A program made the translations under genes and the position numbers. From positions 53,206,421 to 53,270,420 of the forward strand of contig NC_079148.1 in NCBI RefSeq assembly GCF_945859685.1: a stretch of 64,000 nt of DNA, read 5' to 3'. The notes under the pieces were generated by a model. It was not told where the DNA came from. It made no database searches and saw only the letters and a list, made by a program, of their open reading frames with translations. Each line of letters starts with the position of its first letter. Position 1 is the stretch's first letter. The DNA is from Eupeodes corollae (lineage: Eukaryota > Arthropoda > Insecta > Diptera > Syrphidae). This document shows positions 49,710-62,430 of this stretch, piece by piece.

Positions 49710-50393
49710 AAATTCAACTAACTACATTTTCTTATGCAAATTATTTAGTTATTAAAGCTACGTTTTCTAATAAGACGTTTTGTGTTCTATAGTCCAATAT
49801 TTGGGCAGCTGTGTATTTTTCAAGCTTTCATCCTTATTCATTGCAAAACAGTATTTAAATTTTGAAAGTTCTCTACAAAAATGGTGACAATTTTCAAGTT
49901 CCAGAACTAAAACAATTTAAGATTCTTTAAAGCATCTTTACATCTCGAAATAGTAAATCAGTTTAAAGAATTTAAGCTGGTAAACCGTGACCTGAAGAAT
50001 GAAAACAGTCTGATGCGTCGTTCATAAACTGGAAAATATTGTCTTTATAGCCCGTAGTGTTGACGAAAACACTGGTTTTTCGATTTTTCGTCAATCTTTT
50101 TCGTTTTTAAACCCATTTCTATGAAATGCATTCAAATTGTCCAGATTTGTATTAAATGATCAACTTTTAGCCCACTTTCACTTGGGACTTACGAAATAAG
50201 CAGAATTCTCTTATTTAGGGCTCCAAAAAATAATGAAAAATGATCTTAGATAGGCTTCTTCTTATGCAACTGTTTGATGCTTATTTTGTAATGAAGTTAA
50301 GTGGTGCTGAAGTGAAGTTAGAAATTAATAACTATTCAAAAGTGAGCAATGAGCTCATGTCTCCGAAATTAGAAGAGGTTATTGTAGATGTCC
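49710..50393. other. Non-coding DNA
   Basis: No gene or repeat family was recognised. Confidence 0.5.
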
Positions 50394-50473
50394 TTGGACC
50401 GAGCTAGATGGAGAAGTTTGTTGGGTGGGGCCCTAGTTCACACATGACTGTAGCGCCACCTTAAGTAAGTAGG
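50394..50473 (+). mobile_element. RTE-like LINE 3'-end fragment
   Basis: Matches the last 80 bp of the RTE-like LINE whose 3' end is at 22443-22520 on the minus strand: GACCGAGCTAGATGGAGAAG, then GCCCTAGTTCACAC, GTAGCGCCACCTTAAG and AAGT units. It is strongly 5'-truncated, and only the final codons (a RDRARWRSLL-like block) and the tail remain. Confidence 0.85.
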
Positions 50474-53400
50474 AAAGTATTGTAGATTTATTTTAAAAAG
50501 GGAAGACTGTGTGTTATTTTTTAAAGAGTTAATCCACTGAGATGTATTGATTGAACACTTTTAAGCTTTTTTCTTTATGGACATTTAAAAGCTAATGCAA
50601 ATGCCTTACAATCCAGTAAAGACCTTAAAAATATAGCGTAAAAGAATTTACAGCAACAAATGTGCTAATTGATTAAGAAAATCATATTGTGCTGCTGTAT
50701 TAATCCTCTTTCAAAAGCAAAGAAATAATTAAAGTCAAAATATAGATTATATGCCAAAGAAGCTTTTCTTTTAATTGCAGTATCAGCATTGCTCGTTTCT
50801 GAATTATCAATACCTGGAATTTGGATGGCATCGGAGAACAGTAAATTTTTCAAAATAAAGTTTATTAATAGATTAAAAAGGAAATTTCGCCATTTGCTGG
50901 TGATATATCTATAGTGTTTATTGTGATTGTAGCCAGTTATATGAATACCTCAAACATAGTCCGGATAAACTGAATCCTCTTGAAAAATATTTTTTCTTTT
51001 TAGGAGCACCAAACCCCCTTTTTTGAAATAAAAATATCTTATATAATTGCATATAGATCTCATTTTCATATAATTTTCAGCAAACAAATAAACAAAAAAT
51101 TGCATCATCTGTAATATATTGAGCAAATATTTAATATTTAATTGTAGATTCAAATCCATCTTTTTTTTTTATTTTGATTGTGCACATCATCTGCCCCCAC
51201 AGATTTTTTTCCTCCCCCAGTTAATCCCAAAGGTTTAGTCAAAATAATATCTTCTGAATCCCACCCTCGATTTCCCCTTTCCATCTCAAATATTTATTAG
51301 CTTATTTCATAAAAGATACAACAAAAAAAATACACATCCCTTCTGAATGCAACAATCATTGCCGTCGACATTACCGTTGCTTTTGCAAGTCATCGTCACA
51401 GTCAATAATCATAAACCCAATATACCATACCCAACAAACATTCAATTGGATATATGCAATTCCAATTGACGATTCGGTTTGATGATAAAATTTTTGCAAA
51501 TGACATTAATCATGCAACAATGGAAGGAGTATTCAAAAAAAAAATCTAGTAACACAAGGAGTCTTCAATCAGGACCCCTCCAAACGGCACAATAATAATA
51601 ATAATAATAATATAGAAACCCAGAGTGTAAAGCAAACACCCTCGAGATAATTTTTTTTTGTTAAACCTTTTTCCTTTGCAATTTGGTGACTAATATTTGT
51701 GTTCACACAAGGATAACCAAGAGCAGCTCTTAGAAATATACAGAAACTGACTGGTGGTTGTTCTGGTTGTATGCATGATCCAAAATGTTTGAAAAATAAA
51801 AGAAAAAAAAATCGAATTAAGGGATTGCCTTAAAATGTTCTTCTCAAACGGTTTCTTTTTTTTTCTTCATACTTTACCCTATAAAGGGAATATATAGTAT
51901 TCGTTTTTGTTTGTTTTCCCTTTTTTCGCTGGAAAATCCCATCAGACCATCAGGCCCTTCAATGGACAGACATTTTTGTTTATTCATATACCAATATATA
52001 TATTTATGTATGTAAGGCTGCGTGCGGAAGATCTTTTTTGGCCTTGCTGGGAAATTGTCATTCTGTCAAAACACAACCGACACGTGTATACAATTTTCAT
52101 ATGTGTTTAAAGGGTGTTTCAGTCTTAATAAACTTTAAAGAAATCCCATTTTAAAATTATCAAAACATCGCCTTAGTGAAGTTTTTAGGCCCTTTGATTC
52201 GAATGTCCAAATTTAGAGAACTATTTAACAACAAATCGTGACAACTTCAATCACGGATCTGAAAAAAAAACGCACAAAACTAATGACTTTTTTTAAATAA
52301 CTGAAATTTTTAAGTTTGGTTTTGTTTGAATTCAATAAAAACAACATATTATCGATCTTCAAAAATTGAACAAGAATTATTTGATCTAGAAAAATAAATC
52401 ATCCCCTAGATTCAAATTATGTTTGTAAATATAAAGTTAACACGTTCAAGAAATCTATGAAAAGAATCCTGCATAACGACCTTTTTTATAACTAAATAAA
52501 AGAACACCATAAACACCCTGTATTTAAAATATTTGGGGTGGCTTCTATTTAAGGAATGGCGAAAAATGTCCGCCTCCGGCATTTGTAGCGAGCTTTCCTA
52601 TCATTATTTTATTATGTTCATATTTTTCGAGGCTAGAGAGAAGACCCTCTTTGATTTTGATTTTGCTTTGTTTTTTTTTTTTTTTGGTGGTAGGTATCCG
52701 TCGTTATATTTTTTCTACATCCTTTTAAACTACCCGGATTGCCAAGAGCGTTAAAATCGTTTTTGATGGGTAAAAATGATGCATACCGGAGAGAATAACG
52801 AAACGAATAACGTCAAATACGCGATAAGACTCCTTCTTGTTGCATAAATATTTGTTGAATGGTTATTTTTTGGGCCTAAATTTTGGGGTTGAATTTAAGC
52901 CGGAGATGAGGTATGTTTGCAGATGAATACACCACTTAACATAGGTACCTATACCTAACCTAACAACATTATTTTATGATGTATACCTATAGTCTGTGAT
53001 ATTTTCTCATTCCGCTATACTTTGTTTATCACAAAATTTGTGTATATCCTTGTTACACTATAATATACGTACGGTCGAGAGTTTTTTATGTGTATAAAAT
53101 GTAGATATTGGGTATAATATAATGCCTTTTAATAAATGGAGCCCAAAAAACTTGATCCTTCTTTCATCATTTTACGAGTTGTTCAGTCAAACATGAATAT
53201 CGTTATTATCATCATTTTTGTATGTCATTTCCTGCAATAGATAGGATAGTGAAAACACTAACACAAAGAGTGTGAGAGTCCTTGTGAATGAACTTTAATA
53301 AGGACTATTTAGTGTTGCGAACGTAATAAGTTCCCCCGCATCATTCTCTGGTTTCATACAATTGAAATTTGTAATCTCTTAAGTTCAAGTTTTCTTATAT

Positions 53401-56400
53401 ATTTTTTTTTAATTTCATTCTATTTTGTTTTTTTTGTTTAAAGCGAAAAGAAAAGGACTATCTTCAGAGGAAGAAAGAGTGACAGAGAGATGTATAAAAG
53501 CAAAAAGAAGGGGGTCGAGGACGAGATTGAAGGTTATGTCTATTTATGTGCCAGTGCGTGCTTTTATTTGCCAAGAGCATACAATACAATTTAAGGACTT
53601 TGCTCACACACCCTCAACCAAGTCTAGATTTCCTCTTTGGCTTGGTTCCTTCTCAAGTGATTTTGTGTACATTTTTTTTATTCTGTTTTTTTGAATTTGT
53701 GTATGCGGGCGCGCATAGCATTTTTTATTATTTCCACTTGAGAGTAATTTTACGCCGGGAATCCTTTAAGCTTCTTAAGGTTTTTCCCTGTCTGTTTACT
53801 TATTTACAAATTTTATTGTTTGTTTTATTCTTCATTTTTTTTTCTTGTTGTTTTGTATCCTTCGATGTCGTCTTCTTTTATTTTTCTGAGTATATGTATG
53901 CTCTGCGTGCAGAAAACGAATTCGCACGATACAAGGAGCACAAAACTCTAGAGCCTATTGGAATTTACGTATTTATACTCGAAGAGTATATGCAAATATA
54001 TACTATACAGAGTAAGAGTACCTATACCCAATAAAATAACATTTTACAGTGTGGTGCATGGAACTCAAGTGGATATCTATACACGCAGCAGCAGCAGTCT
54101 TGCCTTTGCTACACATCTAATATAGGGAAGGTTATTAAATATTTATATACTTATGTTTTTTTATTTCCTTTTTTGATTCTGTTTTTGGAAAATAAGGCAG
54201 TGGATTTTATTTTTGAAGAACAAAAAAATGGAATAAAAAGAATCTTGAGATAAAAAGGTAATTTAAGACTGAAAAAATGTAACAGTTTGTAACACTTTTT
54301 TTTTTCCTGATATAAGGACGACACTGTAGAGAATTCCTTTTATATTCGAGGTATTTCAAGAACGTAGGACACTGGAGACTCCCATGAGTTGGAGTGGTTA
54401 TTAAAATGTTTATGTGCATAGGTGGGTAGATATGTAAGGTAGCTATGAGGCACTCTCAGATAAAAGAAATTTTAATAAAATGTTAATGATGTCAATATGA
54501 TATTGTTTACTTTTTTTTGTTTGCTTTTATTTTTATTTTTTTGTGGGTATGGGATTTCTTATTGCGACTTTTGTACTTCCAATAAAATATGTACAACCCT
54601 CTGCGTACAAACATATCTTTACGTTTAATATTTGATTGAGAAAGTAAAATTTAAAATATTTTATAAATCACTTTTTCCTTTGTCGGTTGTGAAAACTGTG
54701 AGTCTTACCGAGATGTAGAACGGTATTTTAACTTTTGATGTCTTCAAGGAATGAGAATATTTTAAAACATTTTTTGAAATACCTAAACAATGATACAAAA
54801 AAACAATGGGGTTATATTTGTTCACCATTTTCTGCTGTAAAAATTGCTCTTGAATTAAAAAAAAAAAAACAGTTTAGTTCACTCTTTATAAAACTTTAAA
54901 CAAATGAGTGAGAAAGGTACGAAACCCAAAGGGAGTTTTCTTTAAACAAAAAAAAGGCAACTGGTTTTATAATATGTTGCCTCTACTGCTAATAAAATCT
55001 TAAAAATTAACATACAAGTAGTTAAGTTTACATACAAAATTAGAGTCAATTTAAGCTATATCACTAAAAAGAGTACGTATACGCCACAGTGTACATTTGA
55101 TTTGTTTCTGCGCTTGTACACTTTTTTGTATTATTAACTTTAAAAAAGGTCTAAAAATGAGCAAATTATTTTGAAACCAAAGCTTTTATTTTATTTACTT
55201 TAGCCGAAACAAATAATACAAATTTGTTTATTGATTTAGGTAATATTTAGTGTAGGAATTTAATTCCCCTATAACTATGACAGTTACAACTATCTTCATT
55301 TATCCAAAAGAATTATAAATTTCCCGTCATCGTTGATCGATGATTATCGGTTCACTTAAAAATGTTAAAAGGTCAGATTGAAAAAAAAAATCTTGCCAAC
55401 AAATTGTAAGGACACTGAAAAAATTCTTGCGCAGACCCAAACATTTCCAATAATTACCCTTTTTAATCTTAAAATTATGCGTAGGCTTTAATTAATCCTT
55501 ATGAAAAAAAGGAATTCATTCATAATACACCAGGTAGGTAGGTACTGTATAGAGCTATCCTTAAAGTATAAAATTCGACCCTTATTCGTACAACTAGCGC
55601 TATACGAATAACTCATCGAGTAAAATATTTTAAGGACTTGCATTCGTTACATAACCTCAAGCGAAAGGAATAAGCTTTAAAAAAGAAGTCAACGTTCGTT
55701 TGGTTAAACGAAAAGTATATATACACGATTCACCCTCCAGGTATGAAATATTCAGGCATTGACTACAACGACGACGATGACGACGAACGCCGAGTGACGC
55801 CCAGACAAGCACACCAAATTAAAAAAAAAAAAAAAGAGAAATGGAAGCCAGTAATTCCTCATTTCCGGATCAGACGGATTAATGTTTGCAGATGGATTTT
55901 GCTTTTTGGTCCTTCTGGCATTGCTTCATGATGTGTTATATATTAATGGGTATAGGTATATTTTCAGGATATATAGTAAATCCTTCTTTGACGGAAGTAG
56001 CGAGGGTGGCGATAATTTTTTTTTTTTTACTTTTTTTTGTCTTGTCATTTTCAAAATTAAAGTCGCGAAACTCATATTATTCCACGATAATGACACCAAA
56101 GAACGTGAACTCATAAAAATACAAAAAGTAATGCATATCTACATATGTGAATTTTTTGAAAGAATCAACAAAACGATTGGGTATCAAATATAGTGACAGG
56201 CTTAAAAAGGATTATACTATAATATTTTTTGTTGTAGCTGTATATTTTGAATATGTTATACTTTAATAATTGTATTTAAAATTTAATAGATTAAAAAAAA
56301 AACACGTTTTTGAAATCATCAAGGGGATTATGTGGCAAGGGTTAAATAAAAGTCAACAACATATTATGTACTGTAGTACATCTAAGTTGTGAACAAAACC

Positions 56401-58373
56401 TATATCTCGTTCTTCCCAGAGCCATATATGGTACTTTTTTTTTATTAAATTATGCTAAACTTACTCATTTTTGAAACCAGCAGGCTTTCATTTTCCCTTC
56501 CCTACAAATGTAGTTAAATGTGTTATAAGTCCTGAAAAATAATATGACTGGTAAGCAACGGCAATTGATTTTTAAACCGACGTGTATTTATATATGTGTA
56601 CTACAATTATTGTATATTGAAAACAGAAATTAAACAAAATATTTAAAAAATATTCTTTTCAAAACAATCTTGCAAATAAATTCGGTTTCCAAATCTTGTA
56701 TTTTCTTAATTAGTCAAAAATCGCAAATAATTTAACAAAATTCCGCTTAGAGAACTTTTGGTTGCTCTAAATTTTGTATTACTTTACTATTTTTCTATTA
56801 TAATGGTTTTGAAAAATATTCAATAAAACCATATAACGACTAATTACAGCCAAAAGTCAAACAAAAAGTTATAAATATTTACTCAAACTGAAACCATGAA
56901 ATAATTTAAGTATGACTAAATATTTCTAAAAATGTCACACAGAGATTTTATAATCAGACCATAAGCAGAAGCACACACACGTGCCAAACAAATATTAAGT
57001 GTTACAAATATCGTTATCAGGACCCTGAGTTTTTACCCATGACACATTATTTTTACAAAATCGAATAATTGAAACCTTCACCATATCCATTTGGTATAGC
57101 ATAAAAACGTGCCTATTTGCAAAAGCACGTGTTTGACTCTAACCAATGATACAGGATAAGCAAGAGAACATAGCAGTACAGGATTTAGAACTATATAGGT
57201 ACATTAGATGGAGGTATACCTTTACACAAATACAAATAACGATGATTAATGAAAAACAAAGTCTGACGAAATAGCGCAGCAAAACATCACTACAACATAA
57301 AAAACCACCACCCCAACACCGATAAAAACATTATTCTAATCTTATTTTGCCTCCTCTGGGATACCTTTCCCAATGTATAAATGTACCTACACAAGATTCG
57401 TAAGGATTACGATCATGATGGCATTAGGAAACAGGTGATATATATCTTTTTGGGGATACCTTTATATCTCTTCTATATCACAAAAGTCTGCATGATGATG
57501 GGGGAATGTTAAAAAGCACAACATCAAAATGCTCGTTTTTTTTTCTAAGGGGAAACAGACATATTAGTTGGATTTGTAACTGGATTATAAAGTTTATTTC
57601 GGTGATGAAGCATTCTTTATTTTTTTTATTGTTCTTAGTTTACAGTGGATCAACGTTGTGGCCTTGGAGTAAATTTGTTAGGTACATAAACTTCAAAGTC
57701 AAGGTTGTGATTTTGATGAATTTTTTCTTTGTAAAAGTTGGGAATGGTTTGTTGTTTTTGAAATGTCAAATTGGAGGTCTGAAAGCAAGTTTCCTTCATA
57801 AGCAAATAAAATTAATGATTCCAGCAAAAAAGTATGAAAATTAAAAATAAGGCTTGTAAAGGGTAATTCATCACTAGTTCTCATCTAAAATTTTGAATCA
57901 TCACTTAAATTTTATATTGAACTTAAAATTTGTGTTATCGGTTATATTTTCTATTGATGCTGTTTATTGTATAAACGTAATATCATGTAAATGTTGGCCG
58001 ATTCAAAAGATTTAATGGGTATCTTGCAAAGAAGCTTACTCCTTAAGATTTCAGACTTGACATATCCCCGGAGAAAATGCTCAGAAACTGTGATATCGCA
58101 GAATCTAGGCAAACATTTTATTGTAGCAAAACCAGACATTAATTGTTTTAAAATATAATTGCTGTACAGTGTCTATTATCTTACGCACTGTATAGCTGAT
58201 TGCGCCGCTGTTACGAAACCTGATATTACCGAGACGTTGATTTTCAGGAAGCACATGGTCCGATAAAGGTTATCATTGACCAAAAATTCCGATAGCCCAT
58301 GCACCGTACCGTTATTTTTAATAGATGGAATGGTTGCTTTTGGTAATCTTCACTAGACCAAATATGGGTATTT
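50474..58373. other. Non-coding intron-like DNA
   Basis: About 7.9 kb with no recognised transposon. It holds an (AAT)n microsatellite at 51591-51611, long T runs near 52672-52684, and GCA units at 54083-54095. A 62-codon frame at 55743-55931 begins with an Asp-rich stretch and is discussed as a weak coding candidate. Other frames (53425-54034, 57506-57844) are F/L/K-rich and match base composition. Confidence 0.5.
51591..51611. repeat. (AAT)n microsatellite
   Basis: Seven AAT units. Confidence 0.85.
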
Positions 58374-60016
58374 TTAACTTCCCATAGGAAGTTATTGTAA
58401 TGGCTCCGATTTGTCAAATTGAAAATGTTGACATTTCTTGACGTTTCAGGGTCCCTAGAGTCGAAGTAGAAGATTTTTAGAAAGATGTATGTGCGTGCTG
58501 GTGTACGTACGTTCGTACAACCGTACTTCCGACGTTTTTGTTCGTCGTCCAAAGCTCAAGAACCAGAAGAGATAATATCTATTTCAAATAAATTTTGTTA
58601 TGCACATAATAAGTCAGAAAGATGCAGAAAGGGCTCTCAAGAAAATTACGTCGGTGGTTTTTTTACCGTAGCAGTTTGAAAAAAAAGGTGAAAATTTTGG
58701 GTAGCCCTAAATATCTTACGAACCAAAAACGCTAGAGACTTGAATTAAATTGTATGTAAAATATTGTAATGTGATATCAAAGAAGTATATTTTTTTCTTT
58801 AAAATCCATTCAACGGTTTATAATAATGAAATATAATTTCATTCCAAAACAATTTTGTTCAACGAAGAATAATGTTTTTTACATCTGGTAAAATTTTAAG
58901 AGAAATCAAATGGATAGTTTTTTTTTTATAAAAAATAAAAATCTAAAAAAACTTTACTCAAAGTTGGTAAAAATTGAATATCGATTGAAATATCTTTTCA
59001 AAAACTTGACATTTAGGCTTCAAACTTATTTTGTCTTTTAAGAAATATTATTTGCAACATTCAGAAATATGTTGAGAAAAATCGAATTGACAATTTTTTT
59101 ACAAAAAATAAAAACCTAAAAAAAAATTAATAGTTGGTAAAAATTGAATTTCGACTTAAATACCTTTTCAAAACTTTAAGATATTTGCTTTAATTTACTT
59201 TTATCTTTCAAAAAATATTGTTGTTAACATTCAGTAAAATTTTGAAAAAATCGAATTGACAGTTTTCGTACACAAAATTGAAAACCGAACAAAAATTGGT
59301 AAAAAATGTTTTTTGATTTAAATATCTTTTCAAAAATTTGAGATAATAGCTTCTAACTAATTTTAACTTATAAGATTGATTGTTTTTAACATTAGGACAA
59401 AGTTTGAGAAAAATCGAATTTACAGCTTTTTTACAAAAAATAAAAACCTAAAAAAATGTATAAAAGTTGGTCAACATTGATTTTCGCCTCAAATATCTCT
59501 TAAAAAATTGTAGATATTGGCTTTAAACTACTTTCATCTTTCAAAAAATATAGTTGTTAATATTCAGTAAAATTTTTAAAAAATCGAATTGATAGTTTTT
59601 GTACAAAAAATTAAAAACCTAAAAAAATTTAACAAAAGTTGGTAAAAATTGATTATCGACTCAAATATCTTTTCAAGAATTTGAAATATTGGCTTCAAAT
59701 TAATTTTGTCTTATTAGAAATCTTGTTTTTAACATTCGATAGAGTTTTGAAAAAAATCGAATTGATAGTTTTTTTTACAAAAAATAAAACTTAAAAAAAA
59801 ATAATACTAAGACTTGGTAAAAATTTACTTTCGACTCATATATCTTTTTATAATTTCAAAATATTATCTTCGATATTACTTACTTCACAGAAAATGTTGT
59901 TTTCTGTATTCAGTAATTTTTAAATAAAAATCGAACAAAAATCCGTATTTTAAGCAAGACAAATCGACAGACGGGATGGGAAGTTATCACTGTGGGTCGC
60001 ATCCCAGCCTCTTTTT
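58374..60016 (+). mobile_element. HINE/Helentron-like element, copy 5 (longest)
   Basis: Ends TTAACTTCCCAT and GCATCCCAGCCTCTTTTT, with the inverse word ATGGGAAGTT and the hairpin near the 3' end. It has the longest tandem array of the five, with about six to seven recognisable 173-bp units. It includes the 5' ACGT-rich tract (about 58490-58530). The element contains no credible gene; the open frames at 58244-58679 come from its 5' conserved part and appear in other copies too (12167-12349, 27876-28058). Confidence 0.78.
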
Positions 60017-61288
60017 TTGATAAGTTATCCAAAAGGCTTTATCATTTTTCCAAAGCATATTTACTGAAAATATATAATAGGGCAAGTTTCACAATGCAAC
60101 AAGACAAGTAGACGTATCAATTTGTTCTTTAAAAATTTTAAATTACATAAATTTTTCCATTTTTCACTTTTTAAGATCTAAATCTTAAATTCAGATTGAT
60201 TTCTAAAACATTTTTAAAGTGGAATGTTAAAAGTCTTCCATGAATAATTTTTTGGATTTCTTTGAACATTTTTTTCTGAAAAAAACACTGTAATATTTTA
60301 TATTTTTAATAACTCTATTTTATAACCATAAACAATGAATAAAACAATGACAAACAGTTTGAAGTTGGTTACAATAAAACCAATTCAATTCTTTTTTGTA
60401 AAATTGATCTCAAAAGAAAACAAATAATGCATGATGAATTTAAATACAATTATTTTATCATTGTGTTCACACGAAAAAAAAAACAAGAGATGATCATAAA
60501 GGAAGGTTGTGTAGCACGTATATATGATATTGATGCGGTGTTTTTGCATTTCTCATTTCATTGTTTCAAAAACCTCAAATGTGTAAGTAACGCAATATTG
60601 GAAGCCAGTAAAGCACAATATTTTGCAATTTTTAAGGATTTTTTACACTCAAAACGGCAGCAGCAGTGTTGTGTGGCGGCCGGCCGGCCGGCCATCGCCG
60701 CACCATTGCCTCTGGCCAAACAATCCGATAAAAATTATAGTTGTATCCTTATGGCTCATCACTGGGCGCAACACTTTATTTAACTTTTTATATTTGTTTG
60801 TTTGTGTAACAAAAATGTATCCTTCCGCGTGTGAGGTCTGTGCTGTACGGCCGTCTGTGTGAAATAACAACAAAAAGATATAAAACACAAAAATATAAAA
60901 AAGTTAACTCTGCGTATGTACTCGTCGTGTACGTGCAATCAGTTTTGTGTGGAGCATCCTGTTATCTCAGAATAGACCCATGGCAACAACATTCATACAC
61001 AAACACATCAATAAAACACACACACATACGTATATGAACAGAAATAAAACACAAAATATACATACCACCCTGTGCCCGGCGCGGCCCGGTGACCGGGCGA
61101 TAAAAACATTGTTCGCTCTTGTATTGATTTATGTATTTTAATTTAAAATTTCCGTCTTACTTAACAACCCACCGATAAATAAAATAATACAAAAACAAAA
61201 CAAACATACTATAGTAGCCATTTACATTCTTTTAACGCCAAAGTTTTATTTTATTTTTAAATTTTTTACTTTTTGTGTTTGTTTGCAG
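60017..61288. other. Upstream intron sequence with two GC-rich palindromic patches
   Basis: Mostly AT-rich, but with a GGCC-rich run at 60675-60693 and the palindrome GCCCGGTGACCGGGC at 61084-61098, both unusual in this window. A strong donor-like GTAAGT lies at 60583-60588. These may mark a promoter or 5' untranslated exon of the gene whose coding exon starts at 61289; no core promoter motif could be assigned. The final 30 bases are T-rich and end TTTGTTTGCAG, the acceptor of that exon. Confidence 0.45.
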
Positions 61289-61540
61289 ATTGGGTACCAT
61301 GCAAAGTGTAAGCCACCAACAACAGATGGCGCAAAATATGTCAACGGGTAATAATTCCATAGCTGGGAGTAGTGGTGGTGTAGATCGCGGCGGTGGCGGT
61401 AGTGGAGTTGGAGTTGGAGGAGTCGGTGGAGGGTCACATTGCCAAATGACCGGAGCTTCACCTCTTGTTATGCCCGGATTCCCATTGAGGACATCACATT
61501 CAGCGCATACGCCGCACTATTCGCCGTATTCTCCATCAAG
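61289..61540 (+). CDS. Ten-a: Internal coding exon, probable teneurin (Ten-a-like) intracellular region
   Basis: The acceptor TTTGTTTGCAG ends at 61288, and the donor CATCAAG|GTAAAT lies at 61540/61541. The exon is 252 nt. It starts with the last base of a codon and ends with the first two bases of one, so both introns are in phase 2 and skipping it keeps the frame. It encodes LGTMQSVSHQQQMAQ, a Gly/Ser/Val-rich stretch of about 35 residues, then MTGASPLVMPGFPLRTSHSA and HTPHYSPYSPSR. The last part resembles, from memory, the cytoplasmic segment just ahead of the membrane span in insect teneurin Ten-a, a large type II transmembrane receptor for synaptic partner matching and axon guidance. No membrane segment lies in this exon. 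The ATG at 61299 has an ACC context, so a transcript could also begin translation here. That it is a real exon is well supported; the gene name is tentative. Confidence 0.6.
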
Positions 61541-62040
61541 GTAAATGTTATGGATATCCTTATAACTTTCGTGTTTAAACGTACCTTCATATGCAACTAT
61601 GTCTGTGTGTGTGTAGGAGTATTTTGTATGTTTTTCTCTATTTTATGTTAAAATTTTCTTTCGGAGATATAATGAATGTTGTGTGTATGATCTGATGGTT
61701 TGTGTCATGTAGGTTTGTTTTAATTATTTGTTGTTTGTTAGTGACAATTTATTTGTCAACTCTGCGAATGTAATATTTAACTTTACTCTTTAATTTAACA
61801 TGATTATTAGGGAGAAGAATAAAATTATATAATTTGTAGGGTTTTGTAGGATTCTACCTACACATAACATACACACTGAGGTATTACTTCAAAAACAGAA
61901 ATTACATATGTGGGCAGTGGCATTGTTGTAAGGATAAAACATTCAGCACAAGGTCCATCATAATAACAAGTATTGTTTAAGATATTGATAGTTGGCTTGA
62001 AAATTAAAAGGTTGTAGTAGTATATTTGAAATGCATTCAC
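61541..62040. other. Intron after the probable Ten-a exon
   Basis: Starts GTAAATG. No repeat or gene was recognised up to the transposon relic at 62041. Confidence 0.6.
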
Positions 62041-62430
62041 AGGGCCATCTATTTTGCAGTTTCAAAAGTAAACGTAAAATATTTGTATTTGTCATGATAT
62101 TTCTTTGTTATTATAAATTTTGAGCGTTGCGTGCAACACTACATCATTTAAAAGAGAACCACCCGAATTGTTCACCTATTTTTGACACATATTGTGTATC
62201 TTAGCCATAACTAGACGAATGTTGGTTTTTAAGTGCTCAAAAGTAAAAATTTATCTGCATAAACACGGTCTTCGCGTAGCTTTAAACAAAAACTCCAGCG
62301 GTTGTGAAATGGCATGATCTTGGTGGCTAGTAAATATCGCGGCCATTAATTGTCTGTCGAAACCACATACTCTCCAAGTCGTATTCTCTAATAGCAGACA
62401 AAATAAAATGCACGACTGGGTCGCACGAAC
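62041..62430 (-). pseudogene. DDE_3-type transposon end with transposase relic
   Basis: Begins CAGGGCCATCTATTTTGCAG, matching the end at 40328, then AAAGTAAACG and ATATTTCTTTGTTATTATAAA, the undisturbed form of the site that carries HINE copy 3 in the 40-kb relic. The minus-strand frames contain pieces like LLNDVVLHA, a decayed late-DDE segment (SHQDHAISQPLEFL) and ENTTWRVCGF, with the middle of the catalytic region deleted. It lies in the intron downstream of the exon and is inactive. Confidence 0.75.

Noticed and set aside
53546..54034. 162-codon plus-strand hydrophobic frame
   Set aside because: F/L/V-rich translation of a T-rich stretch. Another frame is also open across part of it.
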